From assembly GCA_021201135.1 (NCBI GenBank), contig JAJQGT010000008.1, forward strand, positions 1 through 64,000: DNA of 64,000 nucleotides, in the 5' to 3' direction. The translations under genes were made by a program, and so were the position numbers. The stretch comes from Oscillospiraceae bacterium. Lineage in GTDB: Bacteria > Bacillota > Clostridia > Oscillospirales > Ruminococcaceae. Positions 1 through 8,862 of this stretch are shown one piece after another. Each line of letters opens with the position of its first letter. Position 1 is the first letter of the stretch. The notes under the pieces are model-generated. The model made no database searches. It saw nothing but the letters and a program-made list of their open reading frames with translations, and was not told the DNA's origin.

Positions 1-36
1 TTATTGTGCTTTATCAAAGTTTTGTAAGGATACAAA

Positions 37-110
37 AAGCCTCCCCTGAAAGGGGTGGGGGACCGGCGAAGCCGGTGGAGGGGTGGTCTTTCGGCGACAG
101 CCGAAAGACC
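37..110. repeat. Half copy of dispersed palindromic element plus adjacent hairpin
   Basis: This lies just downstream of ftsZ. It has a CTCCCC/GGGG hairpin with loop TGAAA, a second hairpin with arms ACCGGC/GCCGGT and loop GAA, and the terminal GGAGGGGT. An 11-bp hairpin follows (arms GGTCTTTCGGC and GCCGAAAGACC, loop GACA, 85-110). It belongs to the family seen at 6101, 8700, 18289, 22380, 23506, 24249, 33879, 58181 and 60768. The rest of positions 1-118 shows no gene; the reading frame crossing it runs through the repeat and is not coding. Confidence 0.85.
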
Positions 111-118
111 CTCGATTA

Positions 119-1189
119 TTACTTAAACAGCTCTCTCCAGATGCCGTCGTAGATAGTTCCGTTGTCTTCGGTGGAAGCCTTCGGCTCTTCGCTTTCCTCG
201 GCGGGAGCCTCCTCGCTCTCCTCTTCGGGAACAGAGTAGGTGTCGAAGTCGGAAGCGATGACAATAATGTCGATGGTGTCGGAAAGGTCTTCCTTGAAGT
301 CGGCACCGAAGATGAGGTCGACATCCTCTGCCGCCGCCTTGGTGATGGTGTCGGTGAGCTCAGCAATGTCGCCGGTTCCGATATCCTCGCTCATGGTGAT
401 GTTGATAAGGAGTCTCTTTGCGCCCTTGATAGAGGTCTCAAGAAGCGGGCTTGCGATAACCTGCTGAACAGCGTCCGCAACCTTGTCCTTGCCCTCGCCG
501 TGACCGATAGCCATGTGGGCATAACCGGCATTGGACATAATGGACTTGACGTCCGCAAAGTCGACGTTGATTTCGCCGTGACGAAGAATAAGCTCGGTAA
601 CGCTCAATACAGCGGTCTTTAAGATATCATCCGCCAAACCAAACGACTGGCGCATGGTGAGGTTCTCTCTTCCGGTAAGAAGCTTCTGGTTCGGGATAAC
701 TACGAGGGAGTCAACGTTCTTGACGAGCGCATCGATGCCTCTGTCAGCCTGAGCCGCCTTCCTCTTGCCTTCAAAAGCAAAAGGCTTGGTGACGACCGCA
801 ACCGTGAGGATTCCCATGTCCCTTGCAATCTCAGCAACAACGGGAGCAGCACCTGTTCCGGTTCCGCCGCCCATACCGGCAGTGATGAATATCATATCGG
901 CACCCTTCAAGGTGTCCTGAATTTCGTCCTTTGATTCCTGAGCGGCAGCCTCGCCAACCTCAGGCTTTCCTCCTGCGCCCAGACCGTGGGTCAGCTTCTG
1001 ACCGATCTGAATCTTCGAAGTCGCCTTGGAATTCTTGAGCGCCTGAGCATCGGTGTTAATAGAAATGTACTCAACATTCTGAATTCCCGTCGCTACAATG
1101 CAGTTCAGAGCGTTTCCGCCGCCACCGCCGACTCCTACGACTTTGATTTTTGCGAGGTCAATACCTTCATTTTCCATGATAAAGCCCAT
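119..1189 (-). CDS. ftsZ: Cell division protein FtsZ
   Basis: Tubulin-like GTPase that polymerises into the cytokinetic ring. The N-terminal Rossmann domain shows the glycine-rich loop near residues 18-25 and the tubulin signature GGGTGTG at about 107-113. The T7 catalytic loop [11 protein letters not shown] lies near residue 215. The acidic linker is short and the end reads [10 protein letters not shown], which is only loosely like the usual C-terminal FtsA/SepF-binding peptide. I chose ATG 1189 because GGAGGAAG lies 5-6 nt upstream; the open frame continues to 1225 but has no ribosome site there. At 356 aa it is family-sized. It is the last gene of the dcw cluster and has its own promoter at 1246-1274. 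Identification is secure. Confidence 0.97.
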   Translation of the reverse strand: MGFIMENEGIDLAKIKVVGVGGGGGNALNCIVATGIQNVEYISINTDAQALKNSKATSKIQIGQKLTHGLGAGGKPEVGEAAAQESKDEIQDTLKGADMIFITAGMGGGTGTGAAPVVAEIARDMGILTVAVVTKPFAFEGKRKAAQADRGIDALVKNVDSLVVIPNQKLLTGRENLTMRQSFGLADDILKTAVLSVTELILRHGEINVDFADVKSIMSNAGYAHMAIGHGEGKDKVADAVQQVIASPLLETSIKGAKRLLINITMSEDIGTGDIAELTDTITKAAAEDVDLIFGADFKEDLSDTIDIIVIASDFDTYSVPEEESEEAPAEESEEPKASTEDNGTIYDGIWRELFK

Positions 1190-1245
1190 TTCTACTTCCT
1201 CCAGTAAGTCTATAGTTAATCCCAAGGGATAGAATTCTTCTTATT

Positions 1246-1274
1246 ATTGTACCACGAAAATCTCGGTTTGGCAA
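1246..1274 (-). promoter_or_regulatory. Promoter of ftsZ
   Basis: On the minus strand TTGCCA, 17 nt, then TACAAT, about 55 nt before the ftsZ start codon and downstream of ftsQ. This fits a sigma-A promoter giving ftsZ its own transcript in addition to read-through. Confidence 0.6.
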
Positions 1275-1303
1275 TAGGTTTGTTCGACATATTTTAAAAA
1301 ATT

Positions 1304-2188
1304 TTATTCGGTCGCAGAGGTTTCTTCTGTCTGCGCTGTGTCTTCGGTTTCGGTGTCCGTCATATTATCGATTTTATCCTTGCTCTGCTCGAGCTCCTCA
1401 AGTCCTTCGTCGGGGATAAACGACACTCCCGAGGACGAGCTGATATAGATGAGCTCGCCGCTCGCGTCGGCATCAAGATTCGCCTCGATTATCGTTATCA
1501 GATACCGCATCTTGTACTCATAGTCGAGAGAGCTTCCGAAGTCAATCGTGATTCTGCCGCCGTCGTAGCTCATCGTGATGTCCGTTCTGTCGGTGATGTC
1601 GATATAGTCAATCTTGCCGGGGCATATATCGTCGATGACATCAAGAAGATTCATGATAATCGACTTTTTATTCTCGTCCGAAGAGGTGAACTCGTCGCCC
1701 AAGGAAACGTCGATGAGGTCGAGCCCGTAAATCTGCAAAAGCTCCTCGTCCGGCTCTGCCTGCTCGGTCTGTAGCAGCCTTCCGTTGCGGCTTATGACTG
1801 CATAGCGGTTTCCCTCGTACTGACAGCAGGCGAACTCCTCCGCCTCTGTAATCTCGATGACGATTGTGCCCGGGAGCTGACGCGAAACGGTCACGTCGTC
1901 GATATAGATAAGAGCCTTCCTGATTTTTGCCTCAGTTGCGGATAAGTCAATATTGTAGAGATTTTCACTGTCGCCTAAGCCCGCCGCACCCAGAATTTCC
2001 GAATCGGAATAGCGGGAATTACCGGAGATTTCGTAGTTTTCGACCTTGAAGAAAACAGTCCTTGAGAGGACATAGAGAATAATAATCGTGGCGACAAACA
2101 GCATGAGATAATAAAGGGACATGTTGCCTCTGCGTCTGCGCTTTCTGCGCCGTTGTCCCTGCGGATTGGTCTTTACTACGTCCTGCAC
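1304..2188 (-). CDS. ftsQ: Cell division protein FtsQ/DivIB
   Basis: Bitopic divisome protein that links FtsL and the septal transpeptidase. The sequence shows a very basic cytoplasmic N-terminus (QRRRKRRRRG), one membrane helix at about 24-43, then a POTRA-type region starting VENYEISGNSRYSDSEI. A longer extracytoplasmic domain and an acidic, Thr/Glu-rich tail follow. The start is a GTG at 2188 preceded by GAGGAGG at suitable distance. Length 294 aa. It follows murA closely and precedes ftsZ. The family is assigned from position, topology and POTRA pattern, since sequence identity in this family is low. Confidence 0.88.
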   Translation of the reverse strand: MQDVVKTNPQGQRRRKRRRRGNMSLYYLMLFVATIIILYVLSRTVFFKVENYEISGNSRYSDSEILGAAGLGDSENLYNIDLSATEAKIRKALIYIDDVTVSRQLPGTIVIEITEAEEFACCQYEGNRYAVISRNGRLLQTEQAEPDEELLQIYGLDLIDVSLGDEFTSSDENKKSIIMNLLDVIDDICPGKIDYIDITDRTDITMSYDGGRITIDFGSSLDYEYKMRYLITIIEANLDADASGELIYISSSSGVSFIPDEGLEELEQSKDKIDNMTDTETEDTAQTEETSATE

Positions 2189-2210
2189 TTTGCCGTCCTC
2201 CTCTCTTAAA

Positions 2211-3521
2211 CTAAACCCGTTTTACATTGGCACCGACCGACGACAACGCCGTCTCGATGCTTTCATAGCCTCTGTCTATATAATGAATATTTGAAACCTG
2301 CGTCTGCCCTTCCGCTCCGAGAGCCGCCACCACAAGTGCCGCTCCCGCCCGCAAATCATAGGCTCTGACCGGTGCGCCATAGAGCTTTTTTACTCCCTCG
2401 ACGACCGCCACTTTTCCTTCCGCCTTGATGTTTGCACCCATTCTTCTGAGCTCCGGAGCCGCCATGAAGCGGTTTTCGAAGATGTTTTCGACAATCACGC
2501 TTGTGCCCCGGGACTTCGCCAGAACCGCCATCACAATCGGCTGGCAGTCGGTCGGAAATCCGGGATAGGGCATCGTCCGAACGGTGCGGACAGCCGAGAT
2601 GGGCTTTCTGGCGCTTATAAAAATTTTATCGTCATACGGGTACACCCCGCAACCCATTTCCGAGAAGACCGACATGCAGGAATACATATCCGACGGTCGC
2701 ACGCCCCTGAGCATCAGCTCGCCATTCGTGATAGCCGCCGCACCCATATAGGTCGCCGCCTCGATTCTGTCGGGCATGACGGAATATTCGCATCCGTGGA
2801 GCTCCGGGACGCCGTTTATAACGAGCGTCGAGGTCCCCTGCCCCGAAATTTCGGCTCCGCATTTTATAAGATACCCTGCCAGGTCGGATATTTCCGGCTC
2901 CCTTGCGGCATTGCGGATGACCGTCTCGCCGGCTCCCAATGCCGAATAGAGCATTATATTTTCAGTCGCCCCGACCGACGGGAGCGAAAGCGTTATATCA
3001 GCACTCAGGGGTCGAGCCCCTGCGGTGCAATCAAGAATCCCGTGGTCTTCGGTTATCTTAACGCCCAGTCGGCGAAGGGCTTCGAGGTGCAAATCAATAG
3101 GTCTCGGACCGAGCTCGCATCCTCCCGGGAAGGAAAGACGGCATCTGCCGACTCGCCCGAGAATAGCACCCAGGAACACAATCGACGAGCGCATCTCGTG
3201 CATCAGCCCGTCGGAGACGATATCGCCCTCGGCATTCGCAGAATTGACGGTAACGGTGCTCCCCTCATGGGTAACATCGCACCCGAGAGACCTGAGAATT
3301 CGCATGGCGGCAAAAGCATCCGACAATCCAGCACACCTATGTATAGTACTAATCCCCGCTTCGCGTGTCTTAGTACGACTAATCCCCGCTTCGCGTGTCT
3401 TAGTACGTCCGCAAAGCAGTGTCGCCGCCAGAATAGGTAGCACACTATTCTTCGCCCCGTGAATCTGAATTTCGCCTGTGAGTCTCCTGCCGCCCTCAAT
3501 CAAAAGCTTACTACTCTCCAT
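2211..3521 (-). CDS. murA: UDP-N-acetylglucosamine 1-carboxyvinyltransferase MurA, with in-frame repeat insertion
   Basis: First committed step of peptidoglycan synthesis: transfers enolpyruvate from PEP to UDP-GlcNAc in the cytoplasm. Substrate-binding Lys24-Asn25 (GAKNSVLPILAATLL) and the catalytic Cys of PGGCELGPRPIDLHL, the fosfomycin target, are both present. Residues about 40-59 are two copies of a ten-residue unit (TKTREAGISR, then TKTREAGIST), inserted between LLCGR and IHRCAGLSD where relatives have only one or two residues. The frame is intact, so the protein is probably made, with a surface loop enlarged by 20 residues. AGGAG precedes the ATG. Family certain; effect of the insertion unknown. 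Confidence 0.95.
   Translation of the reverse strand: MESSKLLIEGGRRLTGEIQIHGAKNSVLPILAATLLCGRTKTREAGISRTKTREAGISTIHRCAGLSDAFAAMRILRSLGCDVTHEGSTVTVNSANAEGDIVSDGLMHEMRSSIVFLGAILGRVGRCRLSFPGGCELGPRPIDLHLEALRRLGVKITEDHGILDCTAGARPLSADITLSLPSVGATENIMLYSALGAGETVIRNAAREPEISDLAGYLIKCGAEISGQGTSTLVINGVPELHGCEYSVMPDRIEAATYMGAAAITNGELMLRGVRPSDMYSCMSVFSEMGCGVYPYDDKIFISARKPISAVRTVRTMPYPGFPTDCQPIVMAVLAKSRGTSVIVENIFENRFMAAPELRRMGANIKAEGKVAVVEGVKKLYGAPVRAYDLRAGAALVVAALGAEGQTQVSNIHYIDRGYESIETALSSVGANVKRV
3348..3407. repeat. Two tandem 30-bp palindromic units inside murA
   Basis: Two identical 30-bp units at 3348-3377 and 3378-3407. The unit is bounded by GTACTAA and TTAGTAC, which are inverted repeats (3346-3352 and 3370-3376), with a CGC/GCG core around TTC. 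As the unit is a multiple of three and open in the murA frame, it adds 20 residues without a frameshift. Confidence 0.9.
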
Positions 3522-3585
3522 CTCAACCGCTCCTATGTCATAGACTTATAGAGCATAATATGTTGGGATGGGGATTTGGGCGATT

Positions 3586-3656
3586 TGTAGGGGCGGATAT
3601 TATCCGCCCGAAAAAGATATCGGCACTACAGCGGGCGGATGATATCCGCCCCTACA
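3586..3656. repeat. Full copy of the TGTAGGGGCGGAT palindromic repeat
   Basis: A 71-bp element with terminal inverted repeats (TGTAGGGGCGGAT at left, its complement at right). Each end contains a GGGCGGAT/ATCCGCCC palindrome. The right end supplies the TAG stop codon of murG (3652-3654). Half copies occur at 14429-14454 and 62993-63018. Confidence 0.88.
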
Positions 3657-4785
3657 TATTCAATACTTCCTCAATAACATTCCCCACCCTGTCCGGCGTA
3701 TCTTTTATATAAAGCTTTGCCGCATTCTGGGAGAGCTCTTCGAGCTTTGCGGGATTGTTTATGAGGTCGCTTACAGTCTTGATAAGAAGCTCGCTCGTCA
3801 AGTCCTTCTGCTCGAACATGATGGCGGCGCCGCCGTCCGAGAGGACCTTGCCGTTATAGAACTGGTGGTTCTCGGCGACTATCGGGGACGGGACGAGGAT
3901 TGAGCCGCAACCGACGGCTTCTATCTCCGTCAGAGCTCCCGCTCCGCATCTGCTTATAATCAAATCCGCCGCTTCCATGCAGGTGGACATATTGTCGATG
4001 TATTCTTTTACAATAAAGTTCGGGTGCTCGCTGAGGTTCACGCCGTTCGTCTGAAGCGACGCCGCAAAGCTTCCCCTGCCGTTCTTGCCGTAGGAGTGAA
4101 TATGGCTGATTTTTATATCGTTCTTGCAGTACCAGGCTATCAGATCCGAAACCGTCTCGTTGATTCTTCCCGCACCGAGGCTTCCGCCGGTTGAAAGAAT
4201 GCAGAGCTGGTCTGTAGGCAACCCCAGAGCCTTCTTTGCCTCGGTTTTCGAAAGCCTGTCCACAAAGCCGTGACGAACCGGCAAGCCCGTGACGACGCAC
4301 TTATCATTATCTTTTATGTATTCTTTAGCCCGCTCGACGGTGAGCATTACCCTGTCGGCTTTCTTCGCAAGGATTTTGGTGGTGACCCCCGGGAAGGCGT
4401 TCTGCTCGTGGATGACGGTCTTTATTCCCATAGCCGCCGCCTTGTGAACAATCGGCTCGCAGGCATAGCCGCCGGTGCCGATGACGATGTCGGGGCCAAA
4501 ATCATCAATAATCTTCTTCGCCTTGTGCCCCGATTCGATAAAATACTTCGTAGCAACGGCGTTGCGCTTAATATTGTTGAGAGTAATCTTCCTCTGGAAG
4601 CCCGCTACTTCCATCGAAACGAACTTTATCCCCTCTTTTTCGACAAGGGTCTTCTCGATTCCGTTCGGAGTGCCGACGTACAGAAATTCGGCGTCGGGGT
4701 GCCTTTGCTTTATAATCTCATAAATGGCAATGGCGGGGTTGACGTGCCCCGCTGTTCCTCCGCCGGAAAGTATCACTTTAAGCAT
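3652..4785 (-). CDS. murG: MurG, lipid II-forming GlcNAc transferase
   Basis: Adds GlcNAc from UDP-GlcNAc to lipid I on the inner membrane face to make lipid II. The N-terminal glycine-rich loop GGGTAGHVNPA is present, as are HEQNAFPGVTTK and the C-terminal donor-site region ISRCGAGALTEIEAVGCGS. The 377 aa are the usual GT28 length. The ATG at 4785 has a GGAG site. Its stop codon (TAG) and last residue lie in the right end of the 3586-3656 repeat, so the repeat defines the C-terminus. It sits between ftsW and murA, with a 17-nt gap to ftsW. Confidence 0.96.
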   Translation of the reverse strand: MLKVILSGGGTAGHVNPAIAIYEIIKQRHPDAEFLYVGTPNGIEKTLVEKEGIKFVSMEVAGFQRKITLNNIKRNAVATKYFIESGHKAKKIIDDFGPDIVIGTGGYACEPIVHKAAAMGIKTVIHEQNAFPGVTTKILAKKADRVMLTVERAKEYIKDNDKCVVTGLPVRHGFVDRLSKTEAKKALGLPTDQLCILSTGGSLGAGRINETVSDLIAWYCKNDIKISHIHSYGKNGRGSFAASLQTNGVNLSEHPNFIVKEYIDNMSTCMEAADLIISRCGAGALTEIEAVGCGSILVPSPIVAENHQFYNGKVLSDGGAAIMFEQKDLTSELLIKTVSDLINNPAKLEELSQNAAKLYIKDTPDRVGNVIEEVLNM

Positions 4786-4802
4786 AATTTTCTCCTATCA
4801 AA

Positions 4803-6080
4803 TCAAATATTTTCGCACTGTCGGGAAACTCCCAATATTACTCCCATCTCCATAAGCTGAATCATCAGCGCCGAGCCGCCGTAGCTGAAGAACGGGAGCG
4901 TAACGCCGGTGTTTGGGAAGGCGTTGCAGGCAACACCGATATTAAGTATAGCCTGAAGCCCTATCTGGAAGGTGATTCCCGAGGTTATGAGCGTTCCGAA
5001 CTTGTCGGGAGCCTTCCTTGCAATTCGGAAGCCACGGTATATGAACAGTGCAAAGAGGATTATGACCGCCAGCCCTCCGACATAGCCGAGCTCTTCGACA
5101 ATTACGGATATAATCATGTCGTTCTGAGCCTCGGGGAGCCAGAGATATTTCTGCCTCGATTCGCCGAACCCGAGCCCGAACCATCCGCCCGAGCCGATGG
5201 CGATGAGCGATTGCATCGTCTGCCAGTTGTCGTCGGTTATAACGCCATCGTCGATGGTGGACATGCTCGTGAGTCGGTCGGAGATATACGAAAGTCCGCC
5301 CTCACGCATGGTCGAATAGAGTAAGAGTACCGTCACGCCGCCGACTACGATAATGCCGAGCATCTTCGCGATGTCCTTATAGGGGATTCCCGACAGCAAA
5401 ACGACGCAGAGCCAGATTGCTCCCATAATCAGAAGTCCCGAAATGTGTCTCTGCAAAACCATGTTGAGGCACACGAGCGCAAGCGAACCGAGTAGCGGGA
5501 GATACCTCGCAAGAAACGGCATGCTCTGCCGCTTGGGGTTCTCAAGGAGCTTCACGCAAAGAAATGATGTGAATATAATCAGCACCGGCTTCATAGCTTC
5601 GGATGGCTGGAAGGAGAAGGAGCCGATTTCAATCCATCTTCTTGCTTCGGCGTTTTCTGTTCCGAAGAAGGAGGTGTATGTCAGAAGCGCCAACATGGCA
5701 GTATAGCCGAGAATTACAACGTTTGAATTGAAAAGTATATGATAGTCAAAGAAGGAGATGAACAGCATCGCGATAACGCCGATGATTGCCGCCATTCCCT
5801 GAGTTCTTACGAATCTGTAGCCGTCGTCATAATAGGTAAGCCCCTCGATATAGCTCGCCGAGAAGACCATTATAAGTCCATAAACAAGCATGACAACGAC
5901 AATAACAAAGAAGACGGGGTCCATACTGCCGTCGATGAGACGGAGCCTCGGTTCCTTTATCTTCTTTGCTTTCTTAGCCTCTTTGCGGGCTTTCTTGCCC
6001 GAGCCCTGTGAAACGGTAATAGCACCCGAAGAGCCGTCTGCGCCCGAGCCGATTATGTAATTTCTTCTTTTCTCAGCCAA
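4803..6080 (-). CDS. ftsW: SEDS-family peptidoglycan polymerase FtsW
   Basis: Polytopic membrane glycosyltransferase that polymerises lipid II at the septum with its cognate class B PBP. The sequence has a basic, Gly/Ser-rich cytoplasmic N-terminus of about 55 residues and then around ten membrane helices. Conserved SEDS features are visible: the QPSE motif near residue 160, the long loop containing GSGGWFGLGFGESRQKYLWL, and PNTGVTLPFFSYGGSALM at the end. The start appears to be TTG at 6080, about ten bases after GGAGG; no ATG fits. Its place between mraY and murG in the division cluster favours FtsW over RodA. Confidence 0.92.
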   Translation of the reverse strand: MAEKRRNYIIGSGADGSSGAITVSQGSGKKARKEAKKAKKIKEPRLRLIDGSMDPVFFVIVVVMLVYGLIMVFSASYIEGLTYYDDGYRFVRTQGMAAIIGVIAMLFISFFDYHILFNSNVVILGYTAMLALLTYTSFFGTENAEARRWIEIGSFSFQPSEAMKPVLIIFTSFLCVKLLENPKRQSMPFLARYLPLLGSLALVCLNMVLQRHISGLLIMGAIWLCVVLLSGIPYKDIAKMLGIIVVGGVTVLLLYSTMREGGLSYISDRLTSMSTIDDGVITDDNWQTMQSLIAIGSGGWFGLGFGESRQKYLWLPEAQNDMIISVIVEELGYVGGLAVIILFALFIYRGFRIARKAPDKFGTLITSGITFQIGLQAILNIGVACNAFPNTGVTLPFFSYGGSALMIQLMEMGVILGVSRQCENI

Positions 6081-6100
6081 AGGCGTTTTCCTCCTTCCGG

Positions 6101-6149
6101 AAACCCCTCCACCGGCTTCGCCGGTCCCCCTCCCCTTTCAGGGGAGGCT
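6101..6149. repeat. Half copy of dispersed palindromic element
   Basis: AAACCCCTCCACC, a hairpin with arms ACCGGC/GCCGGT around TTC, then a CCCCT/AGGGG hairpin, ending GGAGGC. It fills most of the mraY-ftsW gap and lies just upstream of the ftsW ribosome site. Confidence 0.85.
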
Positions 6150-6160
6150 ATTTGCGTTCT

Positions 6161-7180
6161 TTATAAGTTCTGAATGTGTAGATATGTGGCAAGTATTCCC
6201 AGAGCACCTGTCACCAGTGTCACGCCCGAGAACACCCAGAGTATTTTATATTCGCTCCAGCCGCAGAGCTCGAAGTGGTGGTGAATCGGCGCCATCTTGA
6301 AAACGCGCTTGTGTCTTATCTTGAAGCTTGCAATCTGGATTAAATCAGAGAGCATTTCCACGACATAGATAATTCCAACCAGCGGCATCAGAAGCTCCAA
6401 GCCGCTTGCCATTCCCATCGCAACGACAGCTCCGCCCAAGAACATCGAGCCGGTGTCGCCCATGAAGACCTTTGCGGGGTGCAGGTTCCAGATAAGGAAT
6501 CCCAGGCATCCTCCCGCAACAGCCATTGAAAATGCGCTCATTTCCCAATTATCAAGGAGCACAAAAATCAGTACAAACGCAAGAGAATATACAGTCGTGA
6601 CCGACCCGAGAAGCCCGTCGACGCCATCTGTGAAATTGACGGCATTCACCAATAGATAGATGCACACGCCCATCAGTGGATAATAGAACCATCCGAAATC
6701 GACTTCGCCTATAAGAGGAAATACAACTGACGTTGTATTTCCCAAGAAGTAAAGCGCCACAAGATAGCCGACGACTATCACAACCTGCATGATTGTCTTC
6801 GCCTTGACGCTTAAGCCGAGATTTCTCTTCTTCACGACTTTAATATAGTCGTCGATAAATCCGACGAACATGAAAAGAATAGCCACGCCGACGGCAAGAA
6901 GAAGGTTCCACCCCGAATTTTCGGGGGTCTCCATCATGTGAGCCGAGCGATAAGCCTTGATGATAAGATAGCCTATCCACGACGTTATGATTACCGACAC
7001 GATAAACATGAACCCGCCCATAAGAGGAGTTCCCTCCTTCGACTTGTGCCAGGCGGGACCGATATCGAGTATATGCGAGCCGGCTTTGAGCTTCCGAAGA
7101 TACGGAATCAATATCATTCCTACCGACCCGGAAATAATGCAGGACAATATTCCGACTATAATGTTAATCCAAAATGGCAT
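6161..7180 (-). CDS. mraY: Phospho-MurNAc-pentapeptide transferase MraY
   Basis: Membrane enzyme that attaches UDP-MurNAc-pentapeptide to undecaprenyl phosphate, giving lipid I. About ten membrane helices over 339 aa. Family motifs are clear: GTPLMGG near residue 50, the paired acidic residues in FVGFIDDYIKV, NFTDGVDGLLG, FMGDTGS and the histidine-rich APIHHHFELCGW close to the C-terminus. The ATG lies seven bases after the murE stop, and the murE end (AAGGATGA) provides the ribosome site, suggesting coupling. Confidence 0.97.
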   Translation of the reverse strand: MPFWINIIVGILSCIISGSVGMILIPYLRKLKAGSHILDIGPAWHKSKEGTPLMGGFMFIVSVIITSWIGYLIIKAYRSAHMMETPENSGWNLLLAVGVAILFMFVGFIDDYIKVVKKRNLGLSVKAKTIMQVVIVVGYLVALYFLGNTTSVVFPLIGEVDFGWFYYPLMGVCIYLLVNAVNFTDGVDGLLGSVTTVYSLAFVLIFVLLDNWEMSAFSMAVAGGCLGFLIWNLHPAKVFMGDTGSMFLGGAVVAMGMASGLELLMPLVGIIYVVEMLSDLIQIASFKIRHKRVFKMAPIHHHFELCGWSEYKILWVFSGVTLVTGALGILATYLHIQNL

Positions 7181-7187
7181 AGCTTTC

Positions 7188-8633
7188 TCATCCTTCTTGC
7201 AGCGCTTCCGCTACAACTTCCCTCTCATCAAAATGTATCTTCCCGGTGGAAAGAATCTGATAGTCCTCGTGACCCTTGCCGCAGAGAACGATAACGTCGT
7301 CCTTTCGGGCATTCTTTATTGCCCAGAAGATCGCGTCCCGGCGGTTGTCTATTTCAATATATTCCTTATATCCGTCCGAAAGACCGGCGATTATATCCAT
7401 AATGATTGCATGCGGGTCTTCATTTCGGGGGTTGTCTGATGTGACGACGAGGAAATCTGCACCCTGCTCCGCCGCCTGCGCCATAAGCGGGCGCTTCTTT
7501 GCGTCACGGTTTCCGCCACAGCCGAACAGGCAGACAATGCGCCTTCCCTCTCCTGCGCTTTCACGGACGTTTTTCAAAATATTCGTAATCGCGTCGGGCG
7601 AATGGGCATAGTCGATGATGACGGTGAAGTCTCTTCCCGTCGGCACCACTTCGCACCTGCCCCTGACGCCGTTAATCTTCGAGATAAGAGGAATCGTCTT
7701 CTCGGCTCCTATTCCAGCAAGCTCAAGAACCGCTATAGCCGTCATAGTGTTCGAAACGTTATAGCTTCCCGGAAGAGGGATTTCGACCTTATAGCTCTTC
7801 AGGGCGTTCGAGTACCAGTATGTCGACTTGTGCGCCGAGAGCTTTATCATGTCGGCATAGAAGTCGGCTTCCTTCTTTATCGAAAGGGTGTACTTCGGGC
7901 AGTCGATTTCGCCAAAGAGCCGCTCTCCATACGGGTCGTCGATGTCGATAACGGCGTTCTTGCTCCTCTGGAAAAGAAGCTTTTTCGCCTGATAGTAGTT
8001 TTCCATAGTGCCGTGAACGTCGAGGTGGTCCTGCGTCAGATTAAGGAAAGCCGAGACCTCAAAGATGCACTTGCCGAGCCTTTCCTGCTCGAGCCCCTGA
8101 GACGAAGCCTCCATAACCGCATACTCACAGCCCGCATCGACCATTTCACTGAGGAGCTCAAAGAACTCATTCGGCATGGGTGTGGTGTTCTCGGTGTGAA
8201 TATGTCTGTCACAGACCTCGTTCCCGCATGTGCCGATAAGTCCGGCTTTGATGCCCAAGGCGTCAAGAAGTCGCTTTATGACAGTAGTCGTGGTGGTCTT
8301 GCCGTTGGTGCCGGTGATGCCGATAAGCTTGAGCTTTCTTTCGGGGTTATGATACCAGTTAGCCCAGAGGGTCGACAAAGCAAGCCTCGAGTCCCGGACG
8401 ACTATCTGGTGCTCAACTCCGCAGTCATGCTCGACGACAAACACCTGCACGCCCTTTTTATTCATCTCGGGCACGGCATCGTGCGCATCGAACTTAGCCC
8501 CCTTGAGGGCGACAAAGAGCGTAGACTCCGAGACCTCGTCCCGTGAGTCGGAAGAAATCTTATCAATTTCGATATTCGGAATATCCTCGGGCGTCACCGT
8601 GCATATCCCGTTCAATAAATCATATAGCTTCAA
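7188..8633 (-). CDS. murE: UDP-MurNAc-tripeptide synthetase MurE
   Basis: ATP-dependent ligase adding the third stem-peptide residue to UDP-MurNAc-L-Ala-D-Glu. The P-loop ITGTNGKTTTTTVIKRLL is present, followed by the carbamylated-lysine and substrate regions and the C-terminal motif TSDNPRNEDP. In the DNPR motif this Asn context is typical of meso-diaminopimelate enzymes, so meso-DAP is the likely substrate. The frame is open upstream to 8699, but that part is encoded by repeat hairpins. I place the start at TTG 8633, giving MKLYDLLNGI as in relatives (481 aa). The ribosome site is poor, so the start is uncertain. Confidence 0.93.
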   Translation of the reverse strand: MKLYDLLNGICTVTPEDIPNIEIDKISSDSRDEVSESTLFVALKGAKFDAHDAVPEMNKKGVQVFVVEHDCGVEHQIVVRDSRLALSTLWANWYHNPERKLKLIGITGTNGKTTTTTVIKRLLDALGIKAGLIGTCGNEVCDRHIHTENTTPMPNEFFELLSEMVDAGCEYAVMEASSQGLEQERLGKCIFEVSAFLNLTQDHLDVHGTMENYYQAKKLLFQRSKNAVIDIDDPYGERLFGEIDCPKYTLSIKKEADFYADMIKLSAHKSTYWYSNALKSYKVEIPLPGSYNVSNTMTAIAVLELAGIGAEKTIPLISKINGVRGRCEVVPTGRDFTVIIDYAHSPDAITNILKNVRESAGEGRRIVCLFGCGGNRDAKKRPLMAQAAEQGADFLVVTSDNPRNEDPHAIIMDIIAGLSDGYKEYIEIDNRRDAIFWAIKNARKDDVIVLCGKGHEDYQILSTGKIHFDEREVVAEALQEG

Positions 8634-8655
8634 ATTTACACCAACTTTCGTGTGG

Positions 8656-8860
8656 CTGATGTCGCCCTGCGGGCGACCGTGCTCGCCTGCGGCTCGCACA
8701 CCCCTCCACCGGCTTCGCCGGTCCCCCTCCCCTTGACAGGGGAGGCTTAGATTAGTAGGGATTATGGCTCCCCTGTCAAGGGGAGCTGGCGCACGAAGTG
8801 CGACTGAGGGGTGCGATTTTCACCTTCGGTGAAAATCGCTTGTTTGGCGAAACCAAACAA
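8656..8860. repeat. Full dispersed palindromic element flanked by extra hairpins
   Basis: The core element at 8700-8812 has left hairpin ACCGGC/GCCGGT (loop TTC), two CCCCT/AGGGG hairpins facing each other, and right hairpin CGCAC/GTGCG (loop GAA). Beside it are GTCGCCC/GGGCGAC (loop TGC, about 8662-8678), a 12-bp stem GCGATTTTCACC/GGTGAAAATCGC (loop TTC, 8813-8839), and TTGTTTGG/CCAAACAA (8840-8860). Together they fill the whole 229-bp gap between the transpeptidase gene and murE; no gene is seen here. Confidence 0.85.
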
Positions 8861-8862
8861 CA

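Noticed and set aside
1-366. Minus-strand open frame at the window start
   Set aside because: It runs through the repeat and is out of frame over ftsZ, with low-complexity Ser/Thr/Pro/Arg composition.
1190-1225. Longer N-terminus for FtsZ
   Set aside because: No ribosome site before 1225, whereas GGAGGAAG stands ahead of ATG 1189.
3346-3407. Frameshift or pseudogene in murA
   Set aside because: The inserted units are multiples of three and the frame and active-site residues are intact on both sides.
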